From NCBI RefSeq assembly GCF_958450345.1, contig NC_088780.1, positions 24,401,167-24,465,166 on the forward strand: DNA of 64,000 nucleotides, given 5' to 3'. Below are positions 34,691-44,894 of this stretch, piece by piece. Within the stretch, counting starts at the first letter, position 1. Every line of letters starts with the position of its first letter. Source of the stretch: Calliphora vicina (taxonomy: Eukaryota; Arthropoda; Insecta; Diptera; Calliphoridae). The translations under genes were made by a program, and so were the position numbers. The notes under the pieces are model-generated. The model worked only from the letters and a program-made list of their open reading frames with translations, ran no database searches and was not told the DNA's origin.

Positions 34691-36737
34691 ATAATAAATT
34701 ATTTAATTAAAATTTTTTTTTTCAAAATTATTATTGGTCACAAAAGGGTTAAAAATTGCTAAAACTTATTTCAACCTCTCACTTATTAGTATTCAATTAA
34801 TTTTCAACGTAAAAAAGAAAGTATATGGTTTTGGCCAAAAAAAACTATACTCTAGACATATGTGCATTGAGAGTCATTAGCAAAATTGTTTGTACTTCAG
34901 GGTGTGTCTTATTATTGAATATTGTTAGTGCATAGTTTGGTCTTTACAGCTTATTTTTCATATTTTACGCATAGTTTATTTTTTATCCAATGATGTAATG
35001 TTTGCATTGTAATTTTTTTCCAATACTTTGAAATATACTTTCCGTTTACTTTACAGATAGAAGTTTCATTTGGAATTAAATTATACGACCTAATTTTATG
35101 GCGATCGGTACATACTTGGTCATAGTTCCCATATAAACACCACTTCCGAATAATACTCATGAAAAAAAAATATGGAAATTTTTAGAGAAGAAGGTCGGGC
35201 TTGACCGACTATATTTTCATACTTTTTTTTTTGGGTTTGTTCTGAATTGTTTGCCCATTTTAGATATTAAACAGCAGCGAAGTCGCTTTCTCTAGACACT
35301 AAGCTATTCTCATAACTAGATCTTATTTGGGGGTATGACCAATTTGCATGATTTTTGCAGACATACAACTGAATTTGTTTGAGCTATATGGGAGCTGATC
35401 TTCATAACACTTTAAATAATATGCGCAATCTCTACCCGTTATCCGATTTACTTCAATTTTCATTTAGATGCCGGGTAGCAATTTTAGACATTGGCATCAT
35501 CATTGGCCACACTAGAGTACCTTCTTATATTTCTTGAAATATTATGAAGAATTTCCAAAATGTAATAAATTTTTTATTATTTTGTTTTCTACAGTCTTTC
35601 AGCACCTTTTATTTTAATCTTTTTTTGTATTCAAAGAAAGTTTAAATTAAATTTTTAAATTAATATTCAATAAAATTTTATTAAAATATATTATTTAATA
35701 CCTTCAGCAAACTTTTCACCTGTTTCTGAAAATCTAAATAAAATCTACAACTTTTTAATGCAGAAAAGGAAATTGTTGATCCTTTTCCAACAACCTACAA
35801 CTACATGTATATAACTTCGGCCACAAACAAAAATAATACTTCTCTACTGGTTTTAAATTTGTTGTAATCTTTCTCATACTTGTTATTGAAAATAGCAACA
35901 CTACAACCAACAAAAAAAATAAATAAATATTTACTAAAAGAATAATGAGTTTTTAAATTATTTCAGTTTAAACAACTTGTATACAGATATATAGAAAATG
36001 GCTTAAGCTTTATGCTAATGGTAACGCTTTACTTTTTTTGGGCCACATAACAAAATAAAAAGAATCCAAAAACTTCAAAATATAATTAAAAACCTCAGGG
36101 ATTTTATACAGGCAGCAGCAGAAAACAACAAAGTTCTACTAAATGGAATGAAAACCAGACTATAAAGAAGCATCGATGTGGAAGCTAAATTACATAAAAC
36201 GAAATACTCGTTCATTAATTAAAACATGAAATCAATTAAAAAAGTTGCTTAAACTCAATATCAAAATGAAAGAAGACCTCAGACACTTTTTCGCTACTTC
36301 CTATTTTTTGTATTTGGTTTTGTTTTAGGGACTAAATAAAGCATTTAAAAATGTTAACCATTTTATTTGATGATATTACTTAGTTAACAGCTGAAAGAGT
36401 TGAGAGGATATATATAAAAGGGGAAATTTACAATTTGTAATTGAAATAATGATTAATTGCTTCGAGTTGGAGTGTAAAGTGTAAATTATTTGAAACTTTT
36501 TATTAAACTTGATTAAGTAATTTAGAATATGTGGTTTTAAAATTATCTACAATGTATTATAACAAGTAGTTCCTTTAGATTTTTAGACAAAAGTTGTAAT
36601 ATTGTTAAACAATGAGCTTCACTTTGACAACCATATATTGGTAACTTGGATTTTTCACCAAGAGTTAATTTGCGTATTCACAAACCTTAAATAATAACAT
36701 AGTGATTTGCCCTCTCTGAGTGTTAGGAATTATTAAT
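34691..36737. other. Non-coding spacer with a DINE-B fragment
   Basis: No gene recognised apart from the DINE-B piece described separately. Sequence is AT-rich with A-run and AAC-type tracts (35840-35930). Confidence 0.45.
35040..35225 (+). mobile_element. DINE-like family B, 3' fragment
   Basis: Keeps TATGGCGATCGGTACATAC, GTCATAGTTCCCATATAAAC and CCACTTCCGAA, then the end hairpin GGTCGGGCTTGACCGACTAT (35191-35210) and the ATTTTCATACTTTT tail. The 5' part is missing. Confidence 0.65.
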
Positions 36738-36848
36738 TATACCCTTCACCTTCGTGAGAAGGATATATATAAGTTTGTCATTCCGTTTGTAATTTCCACA
36801 ATATAATTTTCCGACCCTATAAAGTATATATATTCTGGTCTGGTCTGC
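36738..36848 (+). mobile_element. DINE-like family A fragment
   Basis: Reverse-orientation end of family A: TATACCCTTCACCTTCGTGA, AGTTTGTCATTCCGTTTGTA and CCGACCCTATAAAGTATATA. These match the complement of 3335-3423. Truncated after TCTGGTC. Confidence 0.7.
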
Positions 36849-37254
36849 AGATTTTGTAAAAATGAGTTTTTGATGCCAAACTATTCCCCGTTGTGCACTT
36901 TTCTTATGCTATGAATTTATTGATTTGTGTGCGACTTATTCATATTATTTGTTTGGTTTATCTACATACACACTTTTTTTTGAAGGCAAAAAGGTTTATC
37001 TACAATGTATTTGCAAGATTTTCATAGCAGTCGTATATTAAAAATCTGTAAGAACGTAATTATTTTCAAACGTATTCAACTTTTCTAATGAATATTAATA
37101 CGCTGATTTAAATATGTTTTCAAATGTTTCTATCTTCTCACAGTTTAACGAAAAAAAATTTCGATAATTGGGATGTGAGTTTATTACTTTAGCCAAACTT
37201 ATTACACATAAGTTAACATAGTGTTTATATAATATGTAAATACATATGGCATCA
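36849..37254. other. Spacer before pseudogene copy 2
   Basis: No certain motif. Could contain decayed upstream sequence of the following pseudogene, since its family is longer than the part seen, but I cannot align it by eye. Confidence 0.35.
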
Positions 37255-37770
37255 TTTTTGTCCTCAAATTTCATCTTACGACACACAGCCTAATGGGTCA
37301 ATCGGAACCATTTTGAATATTCTCAATAGAAAACAAAAACAATTTATTGAGCAAAAATATCTGGAAAAGGGACACACTCAGATGGAATGTGACAGTGCAC
37401 AGGTAAAAATTTAAAAAAAATTGACGGATCAACCCATATATATAGCTCTTGATTATATCAATATAAAAAGTGTAATAGTATGTGCCAAAAAAAATAATCA
37501 AACCGTTTGATACCGAATACTTAGAATACAATTTTTTCAAAAACGTCAGCGATGAAAATATTATACGCTTTTCCATAATTCGTCCTACGTAAAATACAAA
37601 GTCAGTTGTAATGATGAGTACAAAGATCTTCCAATACGAATGAAAAAATACCCAGGATATATGAGCCAGAATCACTTCATCAAGAATATCTTCCAATATC
37701 CACAAGTAAATGGAAGCATCTACAGGAATTGAAATCTGTAATAAATAATGAATATCATTTTATGATAATC
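37255..37770 (+). pseudogene. Uncharacterised insect multicopy protein, C-terminal remnant, copy 2
   Basis: Plus strand reads IGTILNILNRKQKQFIEQKY followed by LEKGHTQMECDSAQ (about 37300-37397). After stops it gives YKVSCNDEYKDLPIRMKKYP (about 37589-37648), and in another frame SKWKHLQELKSVINNEYHFY (about 37707-37766). Block order and wording match the copy at 14915-15460, which shows this is a repeated gene family. From recall it belongs to high-copy uncharacterised insect proteins, probably carried by a transposon. The function is unknown. The 135-residue minus-strand open frame at 37298-37705 is its shadow. Confidence 0.55.
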
Positions 37771-37821
37771 TTCATTCAAAATAAATGTAATTTATTTAAT
37801 AAATATTAACAAAAATCCTAA

Positions 37822-38220
37822 CATTATCGGTCATAAATGTTTAATTTATAAATGTTTCTCCACAAATTCCGCTCCAAATAAGTTTTATATATACAAAATT
37901 CATGTCACAAAATTTTTTAAAGATCGGTCCATAATAGTCATAGCTCCCATATAGACCCGCTTTCGAAAATCACTTTAACGTGCATAAATATCTTAAAAAT
38001 GTTGGTATACACACAAAATTCAACATAGTTAACTTTCATTAAGACGTAAATCACTCGACCTTATTTCATGGTGATCAGTCCATAATTGGTCATAGCTCCC
38101 ATATAAGGCCCACTTCCGAAAATCACTCAAAAATATAAATTATTGAAATTTAAAAAAATGTTTTGCTCTTTTACTTAGTGTAGGGTGTTATATAATCGGG
38201 CTTGAACAACCATATTTTTT
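37822..38220 (+). mobile_element. DINE-like family B, 5'-truncated
   Basis: Contains TTATCGGTCATAAATGTTTA, AATTCCGCTCCAAATAAG, CATAGCTCCCATATAGACCC, CATGGTGATCAGTCCATAAT and AGTGTAGGGTG, and ends with a decayed hairpin ATCGGGCTTGAAC. It lacks the microsatellite and 5' end. Directly downstream of pseudogene copy 2. Confidence 0.75.
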
Positions 38221-38997
38221 ACCGTTTAAAGGACCGAAATTACAAAAAGTATCAAGTACTTATGATATTTTAAAGAAGTAAATAATGTGATTTAAATATT
38301 TATATGTTCATATGCTGTGTTTCAAAGAAGTACCGAAAACCCTGTGTTAAATATTGAAATAAAAATTTAATGAATTGTGGAAATATATATATCGCTTACA
38401 ATTTTAGTTTGTTTTTATATGAACCCAAATGAAACGCTGTACTTACAGACATAACTACGAATTTTCCCAAAACTTGTGTACCAGTACTATACTATATTTA
38501 CAACTGGTAAATAATTTTGTTTCTCGAATCTAGTTTTAATCATTTGTTTTTAATACATACATATCTATATACATCCATTCATGTAGATAATTTTACTCTA
38601 AAAATTTAATTAAAATTTCCAACTTTTTATCTTATTTTGTGACAGCATAAACATCAGTGATGTTTTGTATCCATTTAAACATTAGACAAAACTCAATATG
38701 AGATATCTTATCAGAGTTCAAAACATCAAAACTCACATTTCCAATAATGCACACAAAAAATAACATTAAAAACCAAAAAGATATAAAATTACCAAAACAG
38801 TGTAATAAAGTTAAATTTAAGTCTAATCGGTTACCAATTATAAAAATTCAAATTTTATAATCTTTAGAATACAAAATTCCCAAAGTTAAGAGAGACAAAC
38901 GAAATATGTTTAATGCTAACCATTTCAGTTATTTTCTATCTTTAATTAAAATTATTTTTCATTGAATTCAGAGTATCTTACTCTCTGACTTTTGTCT
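38221..38997. other. Non-coding spacer
   Basis: No gene or recognised repeat; ACATACATATCTATATACAT-type simple sequence at 38557-38590. Confidence 0.5.
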
Positions 38998-39001
38998 TTA
39001 A

Positions 39002-40973
39002 CCCATTAACGCCGAATGGGCAGAAAAATACCCAAAACTAGAGCAATTTTAGAAAAATTCTAGAAAATTCTAGGAGAGCGATATCAAAAATCTTTTTTCT
39101 GTAATATATAAAGTATGGACCTTGCTACTTAAAATAATTTTTCCGGTAATATTAAGTCATTCCGTAATGGGGAACTAGTGGGCCAAAGTTTAGCAATTTT
39201 ACAAAATCACAAAATTCGAAAATAAAAGGCTCTAGAAAACCGGGGAAATGGAAGTCCCCCATGACCTCCATGTGTCTAGTAGTCTTAGATGTCCTCTATC
39301 AGCAAACAAAATAACCAAGTGATTAGACCAACTTTCTTAAGCTACAAGTACGATTTTGTGGATTGAGTATAAAAATACCCACTTCGGCATATTTGGGTTC
39401 TAAAACATATAAAATATGAATTTAATTTTTCAAGTAAAAATTTAGTTTTTTCATAATAAAAACATTTAAACATGACTATATAAAATATTTAGATGATGAA
39501 AGGTTGACACAAAATAACTAAAAGTGTTTCGACCATGAAATAATGATGCCAAACCTGTACTTTTATATTAATGGTGATTACCACAATTAACTTATGTTGA
39601 AAAAATAGTATTTATGTGTGTGTAGGGGTTTTTAGACCCCACAGGTCATGGTGACAGTCTGAAACTTGCAATCTAATCTACTTTCAGGTTACCAATAGCC
39701 ACAGAATTAGTAGACTTGTCCTAGGAGGAAGTCAATTGACACTTTGGGGGACAATATCTACATTCTGTCGATTGCAAATGGACAATTTACTCTGCATTCT
39801 AACTTGTGATAATAGGTTGAATATCTGCTTTCTGAAGTACAATACAAAAAAACAAGTGTCAAATGTCCCCATCTCTAGATTTCTTAGGACCAGTAAAGTG
39901 ACGACTGCCTCCGCCATGCAATACCTGGGAATGTTTAAGTAACAACCGTCTCCACTCTGCATTACAACGAGTACATTCTTGACGAATGACCCAATACATA
40001 CAAGTTAGAGTCAACCAGGTGTTTAGACAATAGTGAAAATTAGTGTAGTTTACGGATGTATTGAGTTCTTGTCAAACTACTGGGTAGTTTTAGAGAGTTC
40101 CATTCCTCCGCAATTTGTTATTCATTTGTGAAAACTTTACCAGAACCATTATTAAGTTACCATGTTGCCATGGTCTTAATAATAGTCATAGAAAAGTTGA
40201 ATAGGAGTAATAAAGTGATGCAGAAATTCCCAATAATCCCATATATTTTTTATATAATGTTTCCTAGACTTTCTTTTCATTAACAAAGATATGGTCCTAT
40301 ATTATGGAGACCAATATTTCCATTATTTTCAACGTCAATATACAACTTTGTATCTTATAAATACACTCCATCTCAGACTTACCAGACTTTTCATTAGTTA
40401 TTTTAATTTCATCAGACATTATAATATTTTCTAAAAGTATCAACCTTATCTAATGGAAAATATGTGTGGTTTGCGTCGTTATTTTCCTCATATATTTATA
40501 TTTCTTAGCCAATAACTGTTAGAACTTTAAGATGTTGAAGAATTTTCGAACTTTGTCAATTTTTACCGACTTATTATTGAATTTCTTTTACTCTATCAAA
40601 AAATGTAACAATATTTTTTGTCAAGCCAGACTTATGAAGGTCTATTGATGGTAAATGGTTAACATAACAGTTACTCCTATTCTATATGAAAGCTAGGCTG
40701 GCGCGGATCCAGATCCAGTTTTCGGGGGGAATTCCTATTACCCACTCTGGATCCGCGTCTGTAGCTAGGTATTGATAAATCTACAACGTAATCACCAAAA
40801 CATCGAAAGAAATGCGTTAATGGCTTCCTTCTTCTAAGTAGCTAATTAAAAAAAAACATACATTTTAGAACCCATATATGCCGAAGTGCAATGCAATATA
40901 AATGCCTTAAGTACTGTCTGTATAAAATTTCATCAAAATCGGACGACGGATTCTGGGGTCAGGCATTAATGGG
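39002..40973. mobile_element. piggyBac-like element, TTAA-flanked, coding decayed
   Basis: 1972 bp between TTAA at 38998-39001 and TTAA at 40974-40977. The left end reads CCCATTAACGCCGAATGGGC; the right end is the complement of CCCATTAATGCCTGACCCCA. The right end closely matches that of the element at 52287-53473 (shared GGCATTAATGGGTTAA preceded by AAAATCG). Subterminal inverted copies of CTTCGGCATATxTGGGTTCT lie near 39381 and 40865. No transposase could be read with confidence. The frames at 39732-39962 on both strands are unassigned. Confidence 0.7.
40702..40757. repeat. GC-rich perfect hairpin
   Basis: CGCGGATCCAGA at 40702-40713 and its exact complement at 40746-40757, with a 32-base loop containing TTCGGGGGGA. 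It stands out because the surroundings are about 70% AT. It lies inside the piggyBac-like element. Confidence 0.7.
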
Positions 40974-40977
40974 TTAA

Positions 40978-42182
40978 TTGTGTATTTAACTATTAAATGG
41001 TTTTTGGTAATCGATTACTTATCTGCTCCAATGCTTGCTGTATTTAGGAAATCAACTAAGCTTTTTGTGCGACAAAATCAACAAAAACAAAACCTATGGT
41101 CATGATAGCAACAAAATCATAGCAAATAAACCGATTTAATTTCGTAGCAAAACAACCGGATATTTTAATGGACGTTGTAGAATTTTATTTTAATATGCAT
41201 AATCTAGTGCAATGGTCATGCAAACATTAAAGACAATTCTGGAAATGAATGAGTGAGCAAGGAAATGGGTAGGTGTTACTATGTATGTGGACATGGATGT
41301 GTGGACACTTCAAAAGTCATTGTTGCACAGTGGGGCGGAATCATAATATTTTTATATGAAACTTTACAAATACGTTGAAACTATGAAAGTTTATATATAC
41401 ATAGAAGAAGAGTACTTAAGTGTTTAAAATTTTTAAAAATTCATAAATTTGTAACAATAAGTTTTGATGTCATTTGCTGAGATCCTATAAACTGCATGAA
41501 ATAAAATACTTAGTTTGGTAGACAAATTAAAAGAACTACAATTCTCCTGCTGCAGCTAATATACCAACTCCTCTGATTTTCAAACAGATCGGAAAATAAT
41601 AAATATGGAATTGTAAACTTTCATTATTTATTATTTTATTTACTTCTTTTTCAATCCTACCCATTGTGTACTGTAACTTAATGTTATGTGTATGCTTTAA
41701 CAACAGAGTTCTGAAAATATTTGAATACAAAATACACTCAAACTTTTATAATTACACACATTCATTCATAGCAACACATAAAAGTCGTTTCAAACTCTCT
41801 GTATGAATTTTAAAATTTTAACATTGTGTCAGGGCTTTGAGGCTTCTTTTAATACAAATCATTTGAAAAAACCAAAAGCAAACCTAACAAAAATGAACAA
41901 AATAAAAAATATAAAAAAAGTCGGCTACAAAACTAACATTCAAATCAGTAAATATTAGTTGGAATGCATAAATATACATTAGTGTAACCCCTATTTTGCA
42001 CTTTAAAACTAAATACTTTAAATTTGAGCAAATATTTTCCCTATAATATTTTTCACCAACTAAACATTTTGTCTTTAATTTACAAAATCTTATGAAATAC
42101 AAAAAATTATAACTTGATGCTGAAAAAAGCATAAACGTAAATGCAACCCCAAAATTTTCAATAAAAAATTTAAATTGTATTC
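40978..42182. other. Non-coding spacer
   Basis: No gene recognised. The minus-strand frame at 41884-42222 (112 residues) is an F/Y/I-rich translation of AT-rich DNA without motifs. Confidence 0.45.
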
Positions 42183-42279
42183 CTTGGCTTAAAAATGCGG
42201 TATTAACAATAACATAACTCACGTGTATGTCCTTTTGAAGGGTACATATCTGACATTTATTCTCACTTTGTTATTGAGC

Positions 42280-42700
42280 ATTACAGAAGTGGTGATTTTG
42301 ATATGGAAGATAAAGATCTCGCGGCCAGCATTACTCCATGAAGATTGTTTTAAAACTCAACAAGAGCTTGCAAAATCATTGGGAGCTACTCCAGCAGCAA
42401 TTTCAAAACGTTTACGAAGACAAAGATCGACCAGGTCAGCCAAAAAAGTTTGTAGACCAAGAATTGGAGGAATTACTCCATCAAAATTGTCAAAGTCAAC
42501 AAAAGCATTCTAAAATAGTGGGTGCTACTCAAACAGCAATTTCAAAATGTTTTCGAGCAGCAGGATTCATCCAAAAGCAACGAAATTGGGTATCATACGA
42601 ATTGAAGCCGAGAGATCGTGAAAGGCGAAACAAACGTCCGAAATACTGAAAAAATTATTTTTGCACCAAAGCAATTGTTACAATAAATTCAATTTAGCTC
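42280..42700 (+). pseudogene. mariner transposase N-terminus with duplicated helix-turn-helix module
   Basis: The first module reads SGDFDMEDKDLAA then LLHEDCFKTQQELAKSLGAT and AAISKRL (about 42290-42415). It then runs directly into a second module in another frame: YEDKDRPGQPKKFVDQELEE, LLHQNCQSQQK, IVGATQTAISKCFRAAGFIQ and WVSYELKPRDRERR (about 42412-42625). Mariner normally has one such DNA-binding unit, so the region is duplicated in tandem. The remainder up to about 42700 (LKKLFLHQ-type) is decayed and reaches the boundary of the foreign segment. Confidence 0.75.
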
Positions 42701-42719
42701 GAAAATCGCATTAAAATAC

Positions 42720-43400
42720 TTTAAATCCACTATGAAAATTTTGGTTCTGTTAAAATTACATTCCACAAGGGTTTCTGAAAAAATCATCTTTTCAGACGAA
42801 GCCCATTTTCACTTGTCAGGGTATGTCAACAAGCAAAATTGACACATTTGGGCTTCTGAAACTCCTAGAGCGATTATTGAGAAGCCTTTGCATGCTCAAC
42901 TTGTCACTGTATGGTGCGCTATGTGGTCTGGAGGCGTGATTAGGAAGTTTTTTTCCGAAGATGTGGCTGGAAATGCGGTAACGGTAAATGGATCTAGCTA
43001 TCGCGAGATGTTAGCAACTCAATTTTGGCCTATTATTGATGACGTGGATATCACTGACATGTGATTTCAACAGGACGGTGCCTCAGGTCACACAGCTAAT
43101 GAAACGATCAATTTATTGCAAACCAAGTTTCCCGATCGCATAATTTCACAAAAATTATATGTTAAGTGGCCAGCCACATCGTGTGATTTACCACCACTGG
43201 ATTATTTTTTGTAGGGCTATGTTAAGGATAGAGTCTATACGGAGCAAATCGAATCGATTGCAGTCCTAAAACTCAAAAAGTGATACAAAATTTTGACGAA
43301 ATAATCGACATATGTCAGCGTGGTCTTGGTGGACATTTGCCAGATATCATTTTTCATTCATAATTGCCGAACTTTTTTCTTCGTAATACAGTAAAAATTT
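42720..43400 (+). pseudogene. DD41D-type (rosa-like) transposase fragment
   Basis: The plus-strand frame reads KIIFSDEAHFHLSGYVNKQN, PLHAQLVTVWCAMWSGGVIR, NAVTVNGSSYREMLATQFWP, FQQDGASGHTANETINLL and CDLPPLDYFL. The catalytic aspartate codons are at 42795-42797, 43074-43076 and 43200-43202; exactly 41 codons lie between the second and third, giving DD41D spacing (known from the rosa group). Two tryptophan positions and one cysteine/arginine position are now stops (TGA near 42841 and 43063, TAG near 43215). The N-terminal DNA-binding part is absent. It sits between the two halves of a mariner gene. Confidence 0.75.
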
Positions 43401-44015
43401 GAATCAACTTCACATAATTTTGTTTTAGAAAAAGTTCTTGTTGAAAAATCCTTTATTTAGAAAGAAGTGGTTGGGAAGTTTTACCTCATCCACCTTATAG
43501 TCAAGGCCTTGCCCCGTCCGACTACTATTTGTTTCGATCGGTGCTTAACGCTCTCTCTATGCTACGTTTCACTTCAGAACGGAGTGTGAGTAAGTGTCTT
43601 GATTCGTTCTTGGCCTCAAAATATTAGCAGTTCTACTGGCAGATAGAAGATGGGAAAAGGCTAAAAATGGACATTACTTTAATAAATTTATATTGTACAA
43701 ATATTTCCAAATAACAGCTAAACATTTAAAATAAATTCCGCATTTTTAAGTCATACACCCAATGAATGAATGCAAAATACCTAAAACAAAACTGTTAATA
43801 ACGTTAGAACTTTTAATCAGATGATCTTATATTAAAGCAAATGAATCGTAGATTTTAATGTTTTTTTTTTCAAAAATATATAGGATATAACATGGAAAAT
43901 CGTCATTGAGCAAAGGATATCACAAAAGAGCGACCCATTTTCTAAAGATTTTTCTTAAATATAAGTTATTGCACGATTACGAACATATATAGATTTTAGA
44001 ATGGGGGATTATCAA

Positions 44016-44894
44016 TCTATATATATAAATATGAAATGGTCTGTGTATATAATGATATCACGTGAGAACGGCTGGAGCGATTTGGCTGATTTTTATACCC
44101 TACACCAGCATAGTGGGGAGGGTATTCTGCGTTTGTGCAGATGTTTGTAACGCCCAAAAAATATTAGTCTTTCTGAGTCGATTAAACGATGTCCGTCCGT
44201 CTGGTTGGCTGGCTGTCCATGTAAACCTTGTGCGCAGAGTACAGTTCGCAATTTTGAAGATATTTCGATCAAATTTGGTACATATTATTTTTCGGCCCAA
44301 GAACCAAGCCTATTGAAACTGGCTGAAATCGGTCCATTATGTCACCTAGCCCCCATACAAATGTCCTTCCGAAATTTGACTTTATCGGTCATAAATGTTT
44401 AATTTATAAATGAGTCTCCACAGATTGCGCTCCAAATAAGTTTTATATATACAAAATTCGTGTCACCAAATTTTGTTACGATCGGTCCATAATTAGTCAT
44501 AGCTTCCATATAGACCCGCTTCCGAAAGTCACTTTAACGTGCATAAATCGCTTAAAAATTTTGGTATACTCACAAAATTCAACATAGTAAACTTTCATAT
44601 AGACATAAATCACACGACCTAATTTCATGGTGATCGGTCCATAATTGGTCATAGCCCCCATATAAGGCCCACTTCCGAAAATCACTCAAAAATATAAATT
44701 ATTGAAATGTTTTTGCTCTTTTATTTAGTGTAGGGTATTATATGGTCGGGCTTGACCGCCCCCTAAATTATGCAGTACAATTTAAATATTTTATTTGTAA
44801 ATAAATATGAACAGGCAGGTGTATGTGGGTTGGAGAAACATGAAGAACTAACATTAGTAAATAGGTACCGGGCGAAGCCGGGACCGTCAACTAG
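44016..44894 (+). mobile_element. Non-autonomous Helitron split by DINE-B
   Basis: Begins TCTATATATATAAATATGAA after an A (44015) and ends with CCGGGCGAAGCCGGG (44867-44881), ACCGTCAA and CTAG (44891-44894) before a T. TC...CTAG ends, insertion between A and T and a GC-rich hairpin about 10 bp before the end are the Helitron signature. The 5' part (ATCACGTGAGAACGGCTGG) and 3' part (AACAGGCAGGTGTATGTGGG) match the fragment at 4058-4349. It carries no Rep/helicase gene. Confidence 0.8.
44094..44760 (+). mobile_element. DINE-like family B element, full structure
   Basis: Order in this copy: TATACCCTACACCAGCATAG, GTCCGTCCGTCTGG microsatellite (44191-44204), GGCTGGCTGTCC, repeated GATCGGTCCATAAT blocks, then AGTGTAGGGTATTATATGG and the hairpin GGTCGGGCTTGACCG. 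Subterminal inverted repeats (ACCCTACAC / GTGTAGGGT), the GTCY microsatellite and the 3' stem-loop all match the DINE-1 description. It interrupts a Helitron. Confidence 0.8.

Larger units (their letters stand above)
42183..43762 (+). mobile_element. mariner element, copy 2, with foreign transposase segment
   Basis: The right end carries CGCATTTTTAAGTCATACAC followed by CCAA, finishing at 43762. This matches the outer end of the antisense copy at 57923 and so identifies the mariner terminus. The left end near 42183 (CCTTGGCTTAAAAATGCGG) is the same end with a small deletion. Coding remains are mariner from 42280 to about 42700 and from about 43460 to 43650 (SDYYLFRSVLNAL, RFTSERSV). Between them is a segment of a different Tc1/mariner-superfamily gene (DD41D spacing). 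Confidence 0.75.

Noticed and set aside
37298..37705. 135-residue minus-strand open frame, the longest but one in the window, hydrophobic and possibly membrane-like
   Set aside because: The plus strand at the same place carries conserved blocks of a repeated gene family (QKYLEKGHTQMECDS), so the minus frame is a shadow. Its F/Y/I richness is what AT-rich DNA gives.
39732..39962. piggyBac transposase core on either strand
   Set aside because: Both frames were read for DExMxxFKG, GVDxxD and the C-terminal cysteine pattern; none was convincing, so only the element ends were annotated.
41884..42222. 112-residue minus-strand frame
   Set aside because: No recognisable motif, start context or repeat relation; composition matches random AT-rich translation.
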